Shown one piece after another: positions 1-8,870 of a stretch of DNA of 64,000 bases. Origin of the DNA: a bacterium Scap17 (GTDB lineage Bacteria > Pseudomonadota > Gammaproteobacteria > Pseudomonadales > Halomonadaceae); assembly GCA_013376735.1 (NCBI GenBank), contig VINJ01000001.1:1550001-1614000 (forward strand). The letters run 5' to 3'. Position numbers and translations under genes: made by a program. How positions within the stretch are numbered: position 1 is the first letter of the stretch; every line of letters begins with the position of its first letter. The notes beneath the pieces are model-generated. The model did not search any database. It was not told the DNA's origin and saw nothing but the letters and a program-made list of their open reading frames with translations.

Positions 1-58
1 TCTCGGTACCGGGCAAGTCATCAAATATGACGATGAAGTCTCAGAGGCGTAGTGACAA

Positions 59-955
59 ATGGAGTGTCTGGACAAGCGCGCGCTTTATCTGCAGGAAGTC
101 AGCAGTTGTGGTGGGGTTCGGGCGGCAGCGGAGCATCTGGATGTGAATCCTTCTGTCGTGACGCGTCAGATCCGGAGTCTGGAGAATGAGCTGGGCGTGG
201 CGTTGCTCGAGAGAAATGGCCGCCACGTATTGCCAACGGAGGCGGGGAGACTGGTGCTGGAAAGTTATCTGGCACAGCGGCAACTCAACTCTGAGCTTCG
301 CGATACGCTGTCCCGCTGGAAGAATCTGCAGACAGGGCAGGTCACTGTCTCTGTCGGTGATGGTTTCGTGGACAGCTTCATCAAGTCGGTGCTGAGTACC
401 GTCGCAAAGCGTTATCCGGATGTGATGATCGATATGCGGACCGGCATCTATGTGCCGCGTGAGCCTCATGAGATGGTCTTGCATGATGAGGTGGATATCG
501 CGGTGACTTATGGACCGGTAGTAGACCCACGCCTGGTCGTGCATTCCTTTGCCCGCGGGCCTCTATGTGCGCTCGTGGCAAGGGACCATCCCTTGGCAGA
601 TCATGAAAGCGTCTCCGTGGCGGAGTTGGCACGTCACAAGTTGATCTTCCTGCCGGAGGTTTCGGGGTCGCAGCGTCTGGTCAATGACATCTTCCGTACG
701 GCAGGCCAGGTTGCGACGCCTTCCTACCGCTGCAATCTGCATTCCATCTCCCGTCGGATGGCCTGTGCAGGCGTTGGTGTCGCCTTCATGACGGCAGCCG
801 CTGCACATGAAGAGGTCTCGGCGGGACTCCTGTCTGCCGTCCCCATCGAGCATTCTTTGGCAGAGGCGACCCAAGGCAATCTGGTACGCAGAGTCGGCAG
901 ACGGCTGACGCCGGCTGCCGACTATCTATGGAAGGTGATGATGGGGATGCACTGA
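59..955 (+). CDS. LysR-family transcriptional regulator
   Basis: A 298-residue protein of normal LysR length. The N-terminal winged helix-turn-helix lies at about residues 15-45 (AAAEHLDVNPSVVTRQIRSL) and is followed by a periplasmic-binding-like effector domain. It should be a cytoplasmic DNA-binding activator or repressor sensing a small ligand. It converges on the AbgT-type transporter gene with a single base between the two stop codons, so it is a plausible but unproven regulator of that pair. Target and ligand cannot be read from the sequence. Confidence 0.93.
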   Translation: MECLDKRALYLQEVSSCGGVRAAAEHLDVNPSVVTRQIRSLENELGVALLERNGRHVLPTEAGRLVLESYLAQRQLNSELRDTLSRWKNLQTGQVTVSVGDGFVDSFIKSVLSTVAKRYPDVMIDMRTGIYVPREPHEMVLHDEVDIAVTYGPVVDPRLVVHSFARGPLCALVARDHPLADHESVSVAELARHKLIFLPEVSGSQRLVNDIFRTAGQVATPSYRCNLHSISRRMACAGVGVAFMTAAAAHEEVSAGLLSAVPIEHSLAEATQGNLVRRVGRRLTPAADYLWKVMMGMH

Positions 956-956
956 C

Positions 957-2462
957 TCAGCTCGCCATCATGTAGACCCCCGGCCCGATGGCCCAGCCCA
1001 GCGAGAGCCATAGCATCAGGAAGGCCGACCAGGCGATCAGGAAGCCAAGCGCCAGCGGGAGCATGGTGGCAACGAGGGTGCCGAGGCCCATTTCCGGTTG
1101 ATAGCGCTGCATGTAGACCAGCGCCACCGAGAAGTAGGGGCTCATCGGCGAGATGATGTTGGTACTGGAATCCCCGATACGGAACATCGCCTGCACGAAG
1201 GCAGGGTCGAAATCGATCATCATCAGCATGGGCACGAAGACCGGTGCCATCAGCGCCCATTGCGCGGAGCCGCTCGTCATGAAGATGTTGAGCACTGCAG
1301 TCATCACGATGAAGGCACCGACCAGCGGAAGACCGGTAAAGCCTGTGCTCTGCAGGATATCGGAGCCTTCAATGGCAATGAACTGACCCAGCTCGGACCA
1401 CTTGAAGTAGGCGATGAACTGCGAGATCGCGAAGAACAGCACCAGTGTCGGGGCCAGCTCGCTGGCAGATTCCGCCATCTTCTTTGGCACATCGCGACTG
1501 CTGGTGATCTGGCCGACAGTCGCGCCGTAGACCAGGCCAATCAGTACGAAGTACAGGAACATCAGCGGCACGAGGGACTTGAGGAACGGAGAGGGGATCA
1601 AGCCACCATCGGCATTGCGCAGCGGTGAAGTCTCAGGCAGCACCGCGATCAAGACAAGTGCTACATAGGCCAATGTGGCCAGACCGACGCGCTTGATGCC
1701 GGTCCATTCTTCAGGCTTCAGCTCAGGCTTTTCGCCCTGTGCCGTGAAGTCCTTGCCCATGGGCAGGACACGTTGCAGACGCGGCTCCACCACTTTGTCG
1801 ATGATGAGAGTCCCGACAATTGCCAGCACGAACACCGAGCAGGCGACGAAGTAGTAGTTGTCGACAGGGGAAATGTAAGCCTCGGGGTCCACGAGCCTGG
1901 CAGCATCCGTGGTGATACCGGAGAACAGTGCGTCGCCTACGGTCACGAACAGACTGGCATCGTAGCCGGCGCCGGCAGCTGCATAGGCTGCCGCAGCGCC
2001 AGCGATGGGATGACGGCCCACGGAGTGGTACACCATTGCTGCCAGCGGGATCAGGATCAGATAGTTGGCATCCGAGGCGATACTGCCGCAGATACCCGCC
2101 ATGAAGATGCAGAACGTCAGCAGTACCGGGGGCGCTTTCGCGACGCTGACCTGCATGAGCGTGGACATGAGGCCGACCTTGTCAGCCAGTCCAATCCCGA
2201 ACATGACGACCAGGATGAGCCCCAAGGGCGGGAAGTTGATGAAGTTGCTGACCACGCTGGTCAACATGAACTCCAGGCCCTCCGGTGATACCAGGCTACG
2301 CACATGTACCACGGCATCGCTTTGCGGATTGACGGCAGACACGCCGAGTAGGTCCAGCACCGCCGAGGCGACGATGATCAGTCCTGCCAGAATCGTGAAC
2401 AGAATGAAGGGGTGAGGGAGCTTGTTCCCTGTACGTTCGATGGATGCGAGAACGGCTTGCAT
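957..2462 (-). CDS. AbgT-family transporter
   Basis: A 501-residue multi-span inner-membrane protein of the AbgT family, whose members import p-aminobenzoyl-glutamate or export sulfonamides. The start used is the ATG at 2462, preceded by AACAAGGACAA; the open frame continues upstream into the amidohydrolase gene but that extension is antisense coding. The body has repeated hydrophobic helices and the family-type stretch IISPMSPYFSVAL near the C-terminus. It lies 37 bp downstream of an M20 amidohydrolase on the same strand, so an uptake-and-hydrolysis pair analogous to AbgT with AbgA/AbgB is likely. Substrate identity is inferred from family only. Confidence 0.9.
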   Translation of the reverse strand: MQAVLASIERTGNKLPHPFILFTILAGLIIVASAVLDLLGVSAVNPQSDAVVHVRSLVSPEGLEFMLTSVVSNFINFPPLGLILVVMFGIGLADKVGLMSTLMQVSVAKAPPVLLTFCIFMAGICGSIASDANYLILIPLAAMVYHSVGRHPIAGAAAAYAAAGAGYDASLFVTVGDALFSGITTDAARLVDPEAYISPVDNYYFVACSVFVLAIVGTLIIDKVVEPRLQRVLPMGKDFTAQGEKPELKPEEWTGIKRVGLATLAYVALVLIAVLPETSPLRNADGGLIPSPFLKSLVPLMFLYFVLIGLVYGATVGQITSSRDVPKKMAESASELAPTLVLFFAISQFIAYFKWSELGQFIAIEGSDILQSTGFTGLPLVGAFIVMTAVLNIFMTSGSAQWALMAPVFVPMLMMIDFDPAFVQAMFRIGDSSTNIISPMSPYFSVALVYMQRYQPEMGLGTLVATMLPLALGFLIAWSAFLMLWLSLGWAIGPGVYMMAS

Positions 2463-2499
2463 TGTTGTTGTCCTTGTTATGTTGATTTGACCGACTTGT

Positions 2500-3654
2500 T
2501 CAATCGCGTGCCAGCAAGTCCTTGGCCAACGACAGGAAGACACCGCCCGCGACCGGCAGGATGTCGTCATTGAAGTCGTAATGCTCGTTGTGCAGGTAGG
2601 CACTGTCGCCGTTGCCGACGAAGAAGAAGCATCCGGGGATTTCCCTGAGGTAGAAGGCGAAGTCCTCAGCGCCCATGGTGGGCATGTAATCCAGCTTCTG
2701 GATGTCATCACTGACTTGATGGTGACGAGCGATCTCGAGGACCTTGTCAGACCATACGGCGTCATTGAGGAGAGGGGGGATCTCAAGCTCATGCGCCATT
2801 CGGTAGCTGGCGCCATGCGCGCTGCACACGCCAGAAATGACTTGTTCAAGTTGACCGGCCAGTGCATCCCGCGAGGAAGTGCGGTCACTGCGGATATTGA
2901 TCAGGATCTCGGCTTCGCCAGGGATGATGTTGGCCGCATCACCTGCATGAAAGGCGGCTATCGTAATGACGCCTGCTTCCAGCGGCGATTTGTGACGTGC
3001 GACCAGTCCCTGTAGTTGCTGAATGATCGAGGTGCCCACGTAGATCGCATCCACTGCCAGGTGCGGCATGGCGGCATGCCCGGTTTTCCCTTCGACAGTG
3101 ACCCGGAAGGTGTCGTTACCCCCCATGGCCGGGCCGGGCTTGACGAATACCTGGCCGGCCGGGAAGTTCGGACGATTGTGGTAGCCGAATATCGCGGAGA
3201 CTTTCGGATTCTCCAGCACACCTTCTTCGATCATCCGCGCTGCGCCATTGCCGCCTTCCTCCGCCGGCTGGAAGATCAGCTTCAGATGCCCGGACAGGGT
3301 GCCGCGCTGCTCCATGATGGCCTCAGCCGCCAAAAGGAGTGTGGCGGTATGGCCATCATGTCCGCAGGCATGCATCAGCCCACGCTTGGTGGAACAGTGT
3401 GAAAAGGTGTTGGCCTCATCAATCGGCAGCGCATCCATATCGGCGCGAAAGGCGATCACGGGCCCAGGACGTCCAGTGTCCAGTTCCGCCAAGACACCTG
3501 TCTCCGCAATACCCTCGGTGACCTGGTAACCCAGCTCGCGCAGTCTCTCTGCGACCACCTTCGCTGTCTGGGTCTCCTCGAACTTCAGCTCGGGGTGCTG
3601 ATGGAAGTGGTGCCTGAGTGATCTGGCCGTCTCTAACTGACTGTCGGTAAACAT
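2500..3654 (-). CDS. M20-family amidohydrolase/peptidase
   Basis: A 384-residue zinc-type amidohydrolase of the M20D (hippurate hydrolase, AbgA/AbgB-like) group. Visible metal-site motifs are HACGHDGHTA near residue 95, PAEEGGNGA near 130 and GYHNRPN near 158, with the lid-domain signature GHAAMPHLAVDAI near 190. It would hydrolyse N-acyl amino acids or aminobenzoyl-glutamate in the cytoplasm. It is the first gene of a two-gene operon with the AbgT-type transporter. The Shine-Dalgarno AAGGACA before the ATG overlaps one arm of an 11-bp inverted repeat, which may affect translation. Confidence 0.9.
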   Translation of the reverse strand: MFTDSQLETARSLRHHFHQHPELKFEETQTAKVVAERLRELGYQVTEGIAETGVLAELDTGRPGPVIAFRADMDALPIDEANTFSHCSTKRGLMHACGHDGHTATLLLAAEAIMEQRGTLSGHLKLIFQPAEEGGNGAARMIEEGVLENPKVSAIFGYHNRPNFPAGQVFVKPGPAMGGNDTFRVTVEGKTGHAAMPHLAVDAIYVGTSIIQQLQGLVARHKSPLEAGVITIAAFHAGDAANIIPGEAEILINIRSDRTSSRDALAGQLEQVISGVCSAHGASYRMAHELEIPPLLNDAVWSDKVLEIARHHQVSDDIQKLDYMPTMGAEDFAFYLREIPGCFFFVGNGDSAYLHNEHYDFNDDILPVAGGVFLSLAKDLLARD

Positions 3655-3661
3655 TGATTGT

Positions 3662-3704
3662 CCTTGTTCTAGTTTAGGAACTGCTTGACTACGCTAGAAC
3701 AAGG
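3662..3704. promoter_or_regulatory. 11-bp perfect inverted repeat overlapping the amidohydrolase leader
   Basis: CCTTGTTCTAG at 3662-3672 is perfectly repeated as CTAGAACAAGG at 3694-3704, 21 bp apart, directly upstream of the amidohydrolase start at 3654. It could be an operator for a dimeric regulator or form an mRNA hairpin touching the ribosome-binding site. The sequence alone does not decide which. Confidence 0.5.
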
Positions 3705-3985
3705 CGGGAGCACGAAGGGAGACCAGAGAGCGTCGTGTTTGTTGACCTGAGTGCAACGAATACCAGAGGGCGCTCATTTTGCTGTGTCTCAATCTGCTGG
3801 TGTAGCGGACGAAGGCGATTGCCGATGATGCATTCTGTCTTGCACAGCTCGGCCTAGTGGGGTCTGCAAAAACCAGCTGATCGGCACGCGCAAGAAGCGC
3901 TGCCTCGATAACCTATTCAAGAGGTTGGGCAGACGTGTCTACGCAGGGTCGGGTATCGCCCATTCGATGGTTTAAATTCCATGCT

Positions 3986-4074
3986 AAAAGCGGCCTTAAA
4001 TGACGATTCTGATCTTGAAGGTAAACCGACATGGTTTATTATTTGTCTTAGAAACGGAACTTAAGGTCGCTTTT
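3986..4074 (+). promoter_or_regulatory. AbiE promoter with nested inverted repeats (putative AbiEi operator)
   Basis: AAAAGCGGCCTTAA at 3986-3999 is mirrored by TTAAGGTCGCTTTT at 4061-4074 with one mismatch. Inside lies a second dyad, TAAACC at 4022-4027 and GGTTTA at 4033-4038. A sigma-70-like promoter (TTGAAG at 4015, 17-bp spacer, ATTATT at 4038) sits between the outer arms. AbiEi antitoxins are known to repress their own promoter through inverted repeats, and the repeats end 4 bp before the abiEi start. The rest of the 3705-4078 gap shows no gene. Confidence 0.6.
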
Positions 4075-4078
4075 CTAC

Positions 4079-4855
4079 ATGAAAATAAACCAGTTGCTAC
4101 AGAAGATCCCGCGTGACGCCGTCGTGACGACCGCCTGGCTGGCGTCACACGGCGTCACCTCGGATCAGGCGCGTAAGCTGGCCAACAGTGGCTGGCTGCA
4201 ACGCGTGGGGCACGGCGCTTACTGCCAAGCGGGGGAGCCTCTTACCTGGGAGAGCGCTGTTTTCGCCCTGCAGACGAGCGGCGACACGGACTTACCACCG
4301 CTGTGGCCGGGTGGCCAGACGGCCCTGGCACTGCATGGCTTTGCCCACTATCTGCCCATGGGGGAGAGCACAACGCACCTGTATGGCAAGGAAGCCGTTC
4401 GGCTGCGCCGGTGGTTGAGTGATGCCGAGTGGGCAGGGCCGTTGGTGCTCCACTCTGAAAAGGGTCTGCCACCGCAGCTTCCCGGCAGTTTCACGGACTA
4501 CGCACCGGATGGCAGGGCTTTCAGCTTGCAGGTATCGACCCCCGAGCGAGCGGTCCTGGAGTGGGTCGCCGTGACGCCGAATGAGCTGCTGTTCAGCAGT
4601 GAGCTGGTCGACACCTTCGGCGGGCTCAATACGCTGCGTCCACGCCGGCTGCAGGCATTGCTGGAGGGGTGCCGCTCGGTGAGAACCAAGCGGGCCTTCC
4701 TGGTGCTGGCTCGCCACGCCGGGCATGCCTGGTACGCTCGCCTGGAACCACGTCGACTGGACCTCGGCAAAGGCAAGCGCCAGCTCTGCCAGGGCGGCAA
4801 GCTGGACAGGGAATATCACGTGACGGTGCCGGAGGCGTTCCTGCATGCCGATTGA
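4079..4855 (+). CDS. AbiEi-type antitoxin of a type IV toxin-antitoxin system
   Basis: A 258-residue protein with an N-terminal winged helix (residues about 5-50, TTAWLASHGVTSDQARKLAN) and a C-terminal AbiEi domain. In the AbiE family the antitoxin represses the operon and counteracts the nucleotidyltransferase toxin AbiEii without direct binding. The gene is complete and starts just after palindromic operators. The next gene, the toxin, overlaps its 3' end by 11 bp but is broken, so the antitoxin may now be solitary. A diverged second copy of its C-terminal segment lies at 10165-10341. Confidence 0.85.
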   Translation: MKINQLLQKIPRDAVVTTAWLASHGVTSDQARKLANSGWLQRVGHGAYCQAGEPLTWESAVFALQTSGDTDLPPLWPGGQTALALHGFAHYLPMGESTTHLYGKEAVRLRRWLSDAEWAGPLVLHSEKGLPPQLPGSFTDYAPDGRAFSLQVSTPERAVLEWVAVTPNELLFSSELVDTFGGLNTLRPRRLQALLEGCRSVRTKRAFLVLARHAGHAWYARLEPRRLDLGKGKRQLCQGGKLDREYHVTVPEAFLHAD

Positions 4856-5311
4856 TGCTCGCTACCACGAACAGGTCAGGCTGCTGGTCTCGCTGCTGCC
4901 GTTTTTCAATGATGAGCCGTGCTTCGCCCTTAAGGGCGGTACGGCCATCAACCTATCCGTGCAGCCATTACCCCGTCTATCGGTCGATATCGACCTGGCC
5001 TACTTGCCGCTGGAGCCCCGTGACGAGGCATTGCGCGCTGCAGCGATTGGCAGAGACTTTCAGCGCCCGACTGCCAGGTGTGCAGGCCGAGCTTCAGGAT
5101 AATCGCCGGGACGAGCTGAGGATCTTGGTGCGTCGAGGTCGCAGCCAGGTGAAGGTAGAGGTATCGCCGGTGCTGCGTGGCACTCTGCACCCGCCTCAGG
5201 AGCGCGATATCGTGGAAGCTGTGGAGGATGATTACGGCTTCGCGGCGGTGCAGGTGGTGTCACTACCGGACTTGTATGGCGGCAAGATCTGCGCCGCGCT
5301 AGATCGCCAGC
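4845..5311 (+). pseudogene. AbiEii-type nucleotidyltransferase toxin, frameshifted and truncated
   Basis: The first frame encodes the toxin N-terminus with the nucleotidyltransferase signature KGGTAINL and the acidic pair in LSVDIDLAYL. After about position 5035 homology continues one frame over (ALQRLAETFSARLPGVQ, then KVEVSPVLRGT and LYGGKICAALDRQ). The reading is lost at about 5311, where a transposon-like sequence begins, so the C-terminal half is missing. Family members are about 280-300 residues and transfer nucleotides to cellular RNA or proteins. Frameshift plus truncation make this copy almost certainly inactive. Confidence 0.8.
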
Positions 5312-5532
5312 AGGGAGCTATGGCGATTTTGGTTTGCGGGGGAAGATAGGAAGGGGGGGCGTAACCTGTTGATTGATCTCGCCAGATCACAATCAACAAG
5401 AACTGGTTGCGCTATGGGCGATCCTACTTCCCAGTCGCTTTCACAACCAGAAGCCGAGATTTCCGATCTACTGCACGAACTGCTGCGCCATGGGGTACGA
5501 GATCTGATTGCCAAGGTGGAGCGGAATCTGTC
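5312..5532 (+). mobile_element. IS256-type transposase 5' remnant
   Basis: From about 5312 the AbiEii reading stops. A short frame beginning at the ATG near 5414 encodes SQPEAEISDLLHELLRHGVR followed by DLIAKVE, which resembles the extreme N-terminus of IS256-family (Mutator-type) transposases. It is cut off after some 40 residues, where sequence becomes very AT-rich. I read this as the left end of an insertion sequence whose remainder was lost when the following island segment was acquired. Family assignment rests on a short match. Confidence 0.45.
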
Positions 5533-5579
5533 AAGATGCATTATATTTTTTTAATATAAATCAAAAGATTCGTAAATCA

Positions 5580-6878
5580 ATGAAAAAGTCAAATGCTTTA
5601 TATGCAGTCATCTTCCTGCTTGTATTATTATCATGCTGCTTGGCCATCTGGGTTTACTATTTAAAAGAAGGGAAGGATTTACTTAACTTTATTATATCCA
5701 TGGTAGGTTTTTGTATTGCATTGCTGGCTTTATTCATTGCTTTACGTACTTATACCTCAATTGATAGTGTGAATAATATTACTAAAATGGATGGTAATAT
5801 ACTCGACAACGAAAGGTATGTAGTTTCGTTGCCTGAACTTATAGATAAGTTCAGGTCTAAAAATGAGATTCAATTGGAAGGAGAGCTATTTGAGTCTATC
5901 GAGTTGAGATTAAAAAAATATTCCAATACAGCTGTGTTGTTTGCTGAAACTTTACAGTATTTGATTGACGTGATTGTAATTTTTCCTGCGATTTTTAACG
6001 CAGTCAATACTGACAAGGAATACTATAAGAAACGTATGGATAGAATCCTAACGATGATAGATAAAAAGCGTGATTCTCTTCACTCAGTCAGTAGGGGGAA
6101 TTCAATTCAAATTACTGAGAGCATCAAACTCTTCAAAGCGGTTGTTGCTTATCAAAAATTTGTTGCTGATAATAACTTTAATGTACATGCTAGCCTTCTT
6201 CATGTTCGTGGCCCGATATTGCGTAATTCAGTAACTAGAACAATCTATCATAATTATCTGGGATTGTATTATAACAAGAAGGGCATGCATTTACTGAGAG
6301 AGTCTTTGTGCACTGCTTCAGTTGATATCTTATCAGTTGCAGGGCTTGCTCTTGTGGGCTCAAAAGTCAAATGGCTACTCCCTTCAGTTAAAGCTGATGT
6401 GCTCATGTATTTGTGGTTTGCATGTGATCACTTTGATAAAGCGCTTGAGATATCAACGGAAGATCTTATGTGGCCAGGGTTTATTAATTATAATAAGTCT
6501 AGAACGTTGTATTTTATAAATATGATCTCTGATTCAACAGAAAACTGGGTCGATGCCATGGATGCAGCAATATTATATCGATCTAGATTAAATGTGCTTA
6601 TAGATGAAGTGCTGACCGAAAATCGCTCTGATACACCAAAAGTGATTAATACACATTTGAAACATTTTTTTACTCATCAAGAGGAGCTTGCTCGACTAGT
6701 GAAATTAAACTTAATTATTTCTGATAGGGCAAGAGGTATAAAGAAACATTCTATGCTCTATAGAGGGGCAAACATAGATAATCTTCAGAAGCAACAGCTA
6801 GTTGAGCTGTTTGTAAATTGTGATAGTTTTACTAAAATAGAATCTTACCAGAAAGATGTTATTCAAGCTCTTTTCTAA
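5580..6878 (+). CDS. Unknown membrane-anchored protein, AT-rich
   Basis: A 432-residue protein that I do not recognise. Two hydrophobic segments lie at about residues 8-28 and 38-57, with a short positively charged loop between. The remaining 370 residues look soluble and mostly helical. The gene is far richer in A and T than its neighbours and has no strong Shine-Dalgarno. It starts at the ATG at 5580, after an AT-rich leader. It sits between broken defence genes (AbiEii, Abi_2), which suggests horizontal acquisition and possibly a role as a membrane-located defence effector. No catalytic motif is visible, so function is open. Confidence 0.7.
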   Translation: MKKSNALYAVIFLLVLLSCCLAIWVYYLKEGKDLLNFIISMVGFCIALLALFIALRTYTSIDSVNNITKMDGNILDNERYVVSLPELIDKFRSKNEIQLEGELFESIELRLKKYSNTAVLFAETLQYLIDVIVIFPAIFNAVNTDKEYYKKRMDRILTMIDKKRDSLHSVSRGNSIQITESIKLFKAVVAYQKFVADNNFNVHASLLHVRGPILRNSVTRTIYHNYLGLYYNKKGMHLLRESLCTASVDILSVAGLALVGSKVKWLLPSVKADVLMYLWFACDHFDKALEISTEDLMWPGFINYNKSRTLYFINMISDSTENWVDAMDAAILYRSRLNVLIDEVLTENRSDTPKVINTHLKHFFTHQEELARLVKLNLIISDRARGIKKHSMLYRGANIDNLQKQQLVELFVNCDSFTKIESYQKDVIQALF

Positions 6879-7065
6879 TCTCGATATGGGTTGATGGATT
6901 GTTGAGTTTCGATTTTCGACTTTTCGATGTTTTATGTTGACGTAGTTATTGCACTTTGCATCTTTTTTCGATTTGGTAGTAAAAGTAAATAGACGCCAGC
7001 CACGTTATCTTGTTAGCATTTGCGAACTCGTGGCTGACATATTTTCTCTGGTGAAGATCTGATAC

Positions 7066-8058
7066 TCAGTCTATGTCCCATGCTTGTTTCAATCTCGTCA
7101 CGGTATGCTCCCATTTCGGTGTTGTGGGCTTGCAGATAGTGTTCTGATTACCGAATAGGCCGACTTCGCTAAATGCTTGCGAGGCACTGTACGAAGTGAT
7201 CCAGCGGACTGGCACGAGATATTCCGCTGCCTCTTCATTATTTTCATCGAAGGTTCGGTGGAGTTGTGGGTACGCGGTAGCTGTGGCAATGTCGTGGAGT
7301 CTCTGAATCCCTTGATCGGTCTGGACTGTGAAGTGCTCGCCTCGGCAACGCTCTCCGGTCACCTCAGCCACGCCTACGTAGCCGGTCTTGGGGATGTTGA
7401 CCCAGACACGGTCTCCCTCTGAGAGCATCGCGAGAGTCTTCGAGTACCAACCGGCACCACCACCGGCAATGAAGCCATAGCGACGCGCCAACTCCCATGG
7501 ACGGTTATCGCCGAAGGAGGCGTAAAACTCGCCATTCCAAGGCTCCTTGCGTGTGACCGGCAGCGGTGGCTCGTCCGGGTCGATCATCCAGGCACGACTC
7601 AGATAATGATTTCCCTGGTCCTCGAAGGCGCTGAAGAACATGGCGTTGATCGAGAGCTGGGCATGTTCGTTGAGATAGTTGATGATTCGTTCGCTGCTGG
7701 CGTCGAGCTGAGTGGCCACGACGACTAGTTGGTGATTTTCGTTGAGGGTGACGCTGTCTAGCGTGATACCGAACTTGGCCTCAAAGGCGTCCTCGAGAGA
7801 CATATGAGAGCGCTGATAACGTTGGGCAAAGTTTTGATAGATTTCTACCAGCTGGTAGTCGGCCAGGCTGACGACCCAAGAGGCATAGTCGATGCCCTGA
7901 GCCACCACGTCGCGGGGTGTCTTGTCGCGCTTGAGTTCGATGACGATAACTGTGCCGTCGGCAGCAATCGCCAGCAGGTCAATCAACTTGTTGAAGTCCG
8001 TGCGTACCTGCCGGCCGATCAACAACCAGTCCCGATTGAGGATCGAGACATCCTGCAT
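7066..8058 (-). CDS. NucS/DUF91-like nuclease-fold protein, N-terminus frameshifted
   Basis: The open frame from the ATG at 8058 encodes 330 residues. It has a PD-(D/E)xK-type core at about residues 22-50 (LIDLLAI, then VIVIELKRDKTPRDVV), as in DUF91/NucS-like endonucleases, and a long C-terminal region. Homologous-looking residues continue upstream in frame (EKLRPTGLADEGLLEEQI). The expected family start, MAIEQGIWKL, lies one frame over, beginning at an ATG at 8165 with a perfect AGGAGG seven bases upstream. A one-base shift near 8110-8120 separates the two. The ancestral gene is therefore 7066-8165, and this copy is either a frameshift mutant, translated from an internal start, or carries a sequence error. 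Confidence 0.75.
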   Translation of the reverse strand: MQDVSILNRDWLLIGRQVRTDFNKLIDLLAIAADGTVIVIELKRDKTPRDVVAQGIDYASWVVSLADYQLVEIYQNFAQRYQRSHMSLEDAFEAKFGITLDSVTLNENHQLVVVATQLDASSERIINYLNEHAQLSINAMFFSAFEDQGNHYLSRAWMIDPDEPPLPVTRKEPWNGEFYASFGDNRPWELARRYGFIAGGGAGWYSKTLAMLSEGDRVWVNIPKTGYVGVAEVTGERCRGEHFTVQTDQGIQRLHDIATATAYPQLHRTFDENNEEAAEYLVPVRWITSYSASQAFSEVGLFGNQNTICKPTTPKWEHTVTRLKQAWDID

Positions 8059-8240
8059 GATCTGCTCCTCTAGCAGCCCCTCATCCGCTAGCCCAGTGGG
8101 CCGCAGCTTTTCGGCATCTCGCCTGCAGTACCTGCCAGTTTCCAGATTCCTTGTTCTATAGCCATCAGGCGCCTCCTGCCGTTTGTTAAAGAAAGCGTTG
8201 CCTCACAGAAGGCTGTGCCCTACCTTGGGTTCCAACACGG

Positions 8241-8286
8241 CCCCCGCCTCTTGGCTCTCACGAGCTTACGCGGGGGTTCTTTTTTG
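8241..8286 (+). terminator. Rho-independent terminator
   Basis: CCCCCGC at 8241-8247 pairs with GCGGGGG at 8270-8276 and is followed directly by TTCTTTTTT. The canonical GC stem plus U-tract reads on the plus strand. It lies between the nuclease-like gene and the Abi_2 remnant, with no obvious plus-strand gene feeding it now, so it may be left from a lost gene. Confidence 0.6.
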
Positions 8287-8302
8287 TGTGCTCCCACCTT
8301 CA

Positions 8303-8870
8303 TTATGCCCACCAGCGCTCTAAGCCCGGTGGAGCCCCCATGTTCTCCAGCGTTAGCCCTCTTCTGGAATGAGGCTCCGAGAATAACTCCAGATGTGCCT
8401 GTAGACGTCGATGCCACTCGGCTTCTGGGCAAACTATCAACGCCATGTGCTGCACGATACTCAATAGCAGGAAGGGGCGGGCGAGGCGCTTTGCGTCCCT
8501 GAACTCATCGCACCACGGTACTTCACCTTGCTCGGGTAGCCTTGGCTGGTCAAGGACATTGCAGTTCCAGAGCCGGCTGTTGTGCGCGCAGACGTGACGC
8601 AGGTATTCAGCGAGCGAAGTCATCTCTGTAACACCTTCCAGTCCTGAGTGCCGTATTTCTGAGCGATCCCCACCTGGTCCGGCACCTTCATCATGACGAA
8701 GAGCTGCGAGAGAGTGCTTAAGTCCGAGGTCTCGACGGCGACCCAGATTGGCAGCCGCGGCCCGTGTTTTTGCCGATAGTGCTTGATCCAGAGGCGTTCA
8801 CGAATGGTGCGGAAATTTCCGGCGTGGAGTTGGGTGCTATAGAGGTAAGGGCGCAGCTAGGCGCGCTGGG
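8303..8870 (-). pseudogene. Abi_2 (AbiD/AbiF-like) abortive-infection gene, degraded
   Basis: On the minus strand the frame up to about 8624 reads PYLYSTQLHAGNFRTIRERL and then LPIWVAVETSDLSTLSQLF, matching the middle of Abi_2 proteins. It hits a stop just as the next frame begins MTSLAEYLRHVCAHNSRLWN, the conserved R-x-x-x-x-H-like C-terminal block, and runs to the stop at 8303. A single-base frameshift therefore splits the gene, and an upstream in-frame TAG near 8855 and a missing N-terminus show further decay. Family members mediate abortive phage infection; this copy is not expected to work. The stretch 8871-9173 holds no recognisable gene. Confidence 0.7.

Noticed and set aside
957-2888. 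Transporter start extended to 2888
   Set aside because: The extra 142 codons run antisense through the amidohydrolase gene and lack family similarity.
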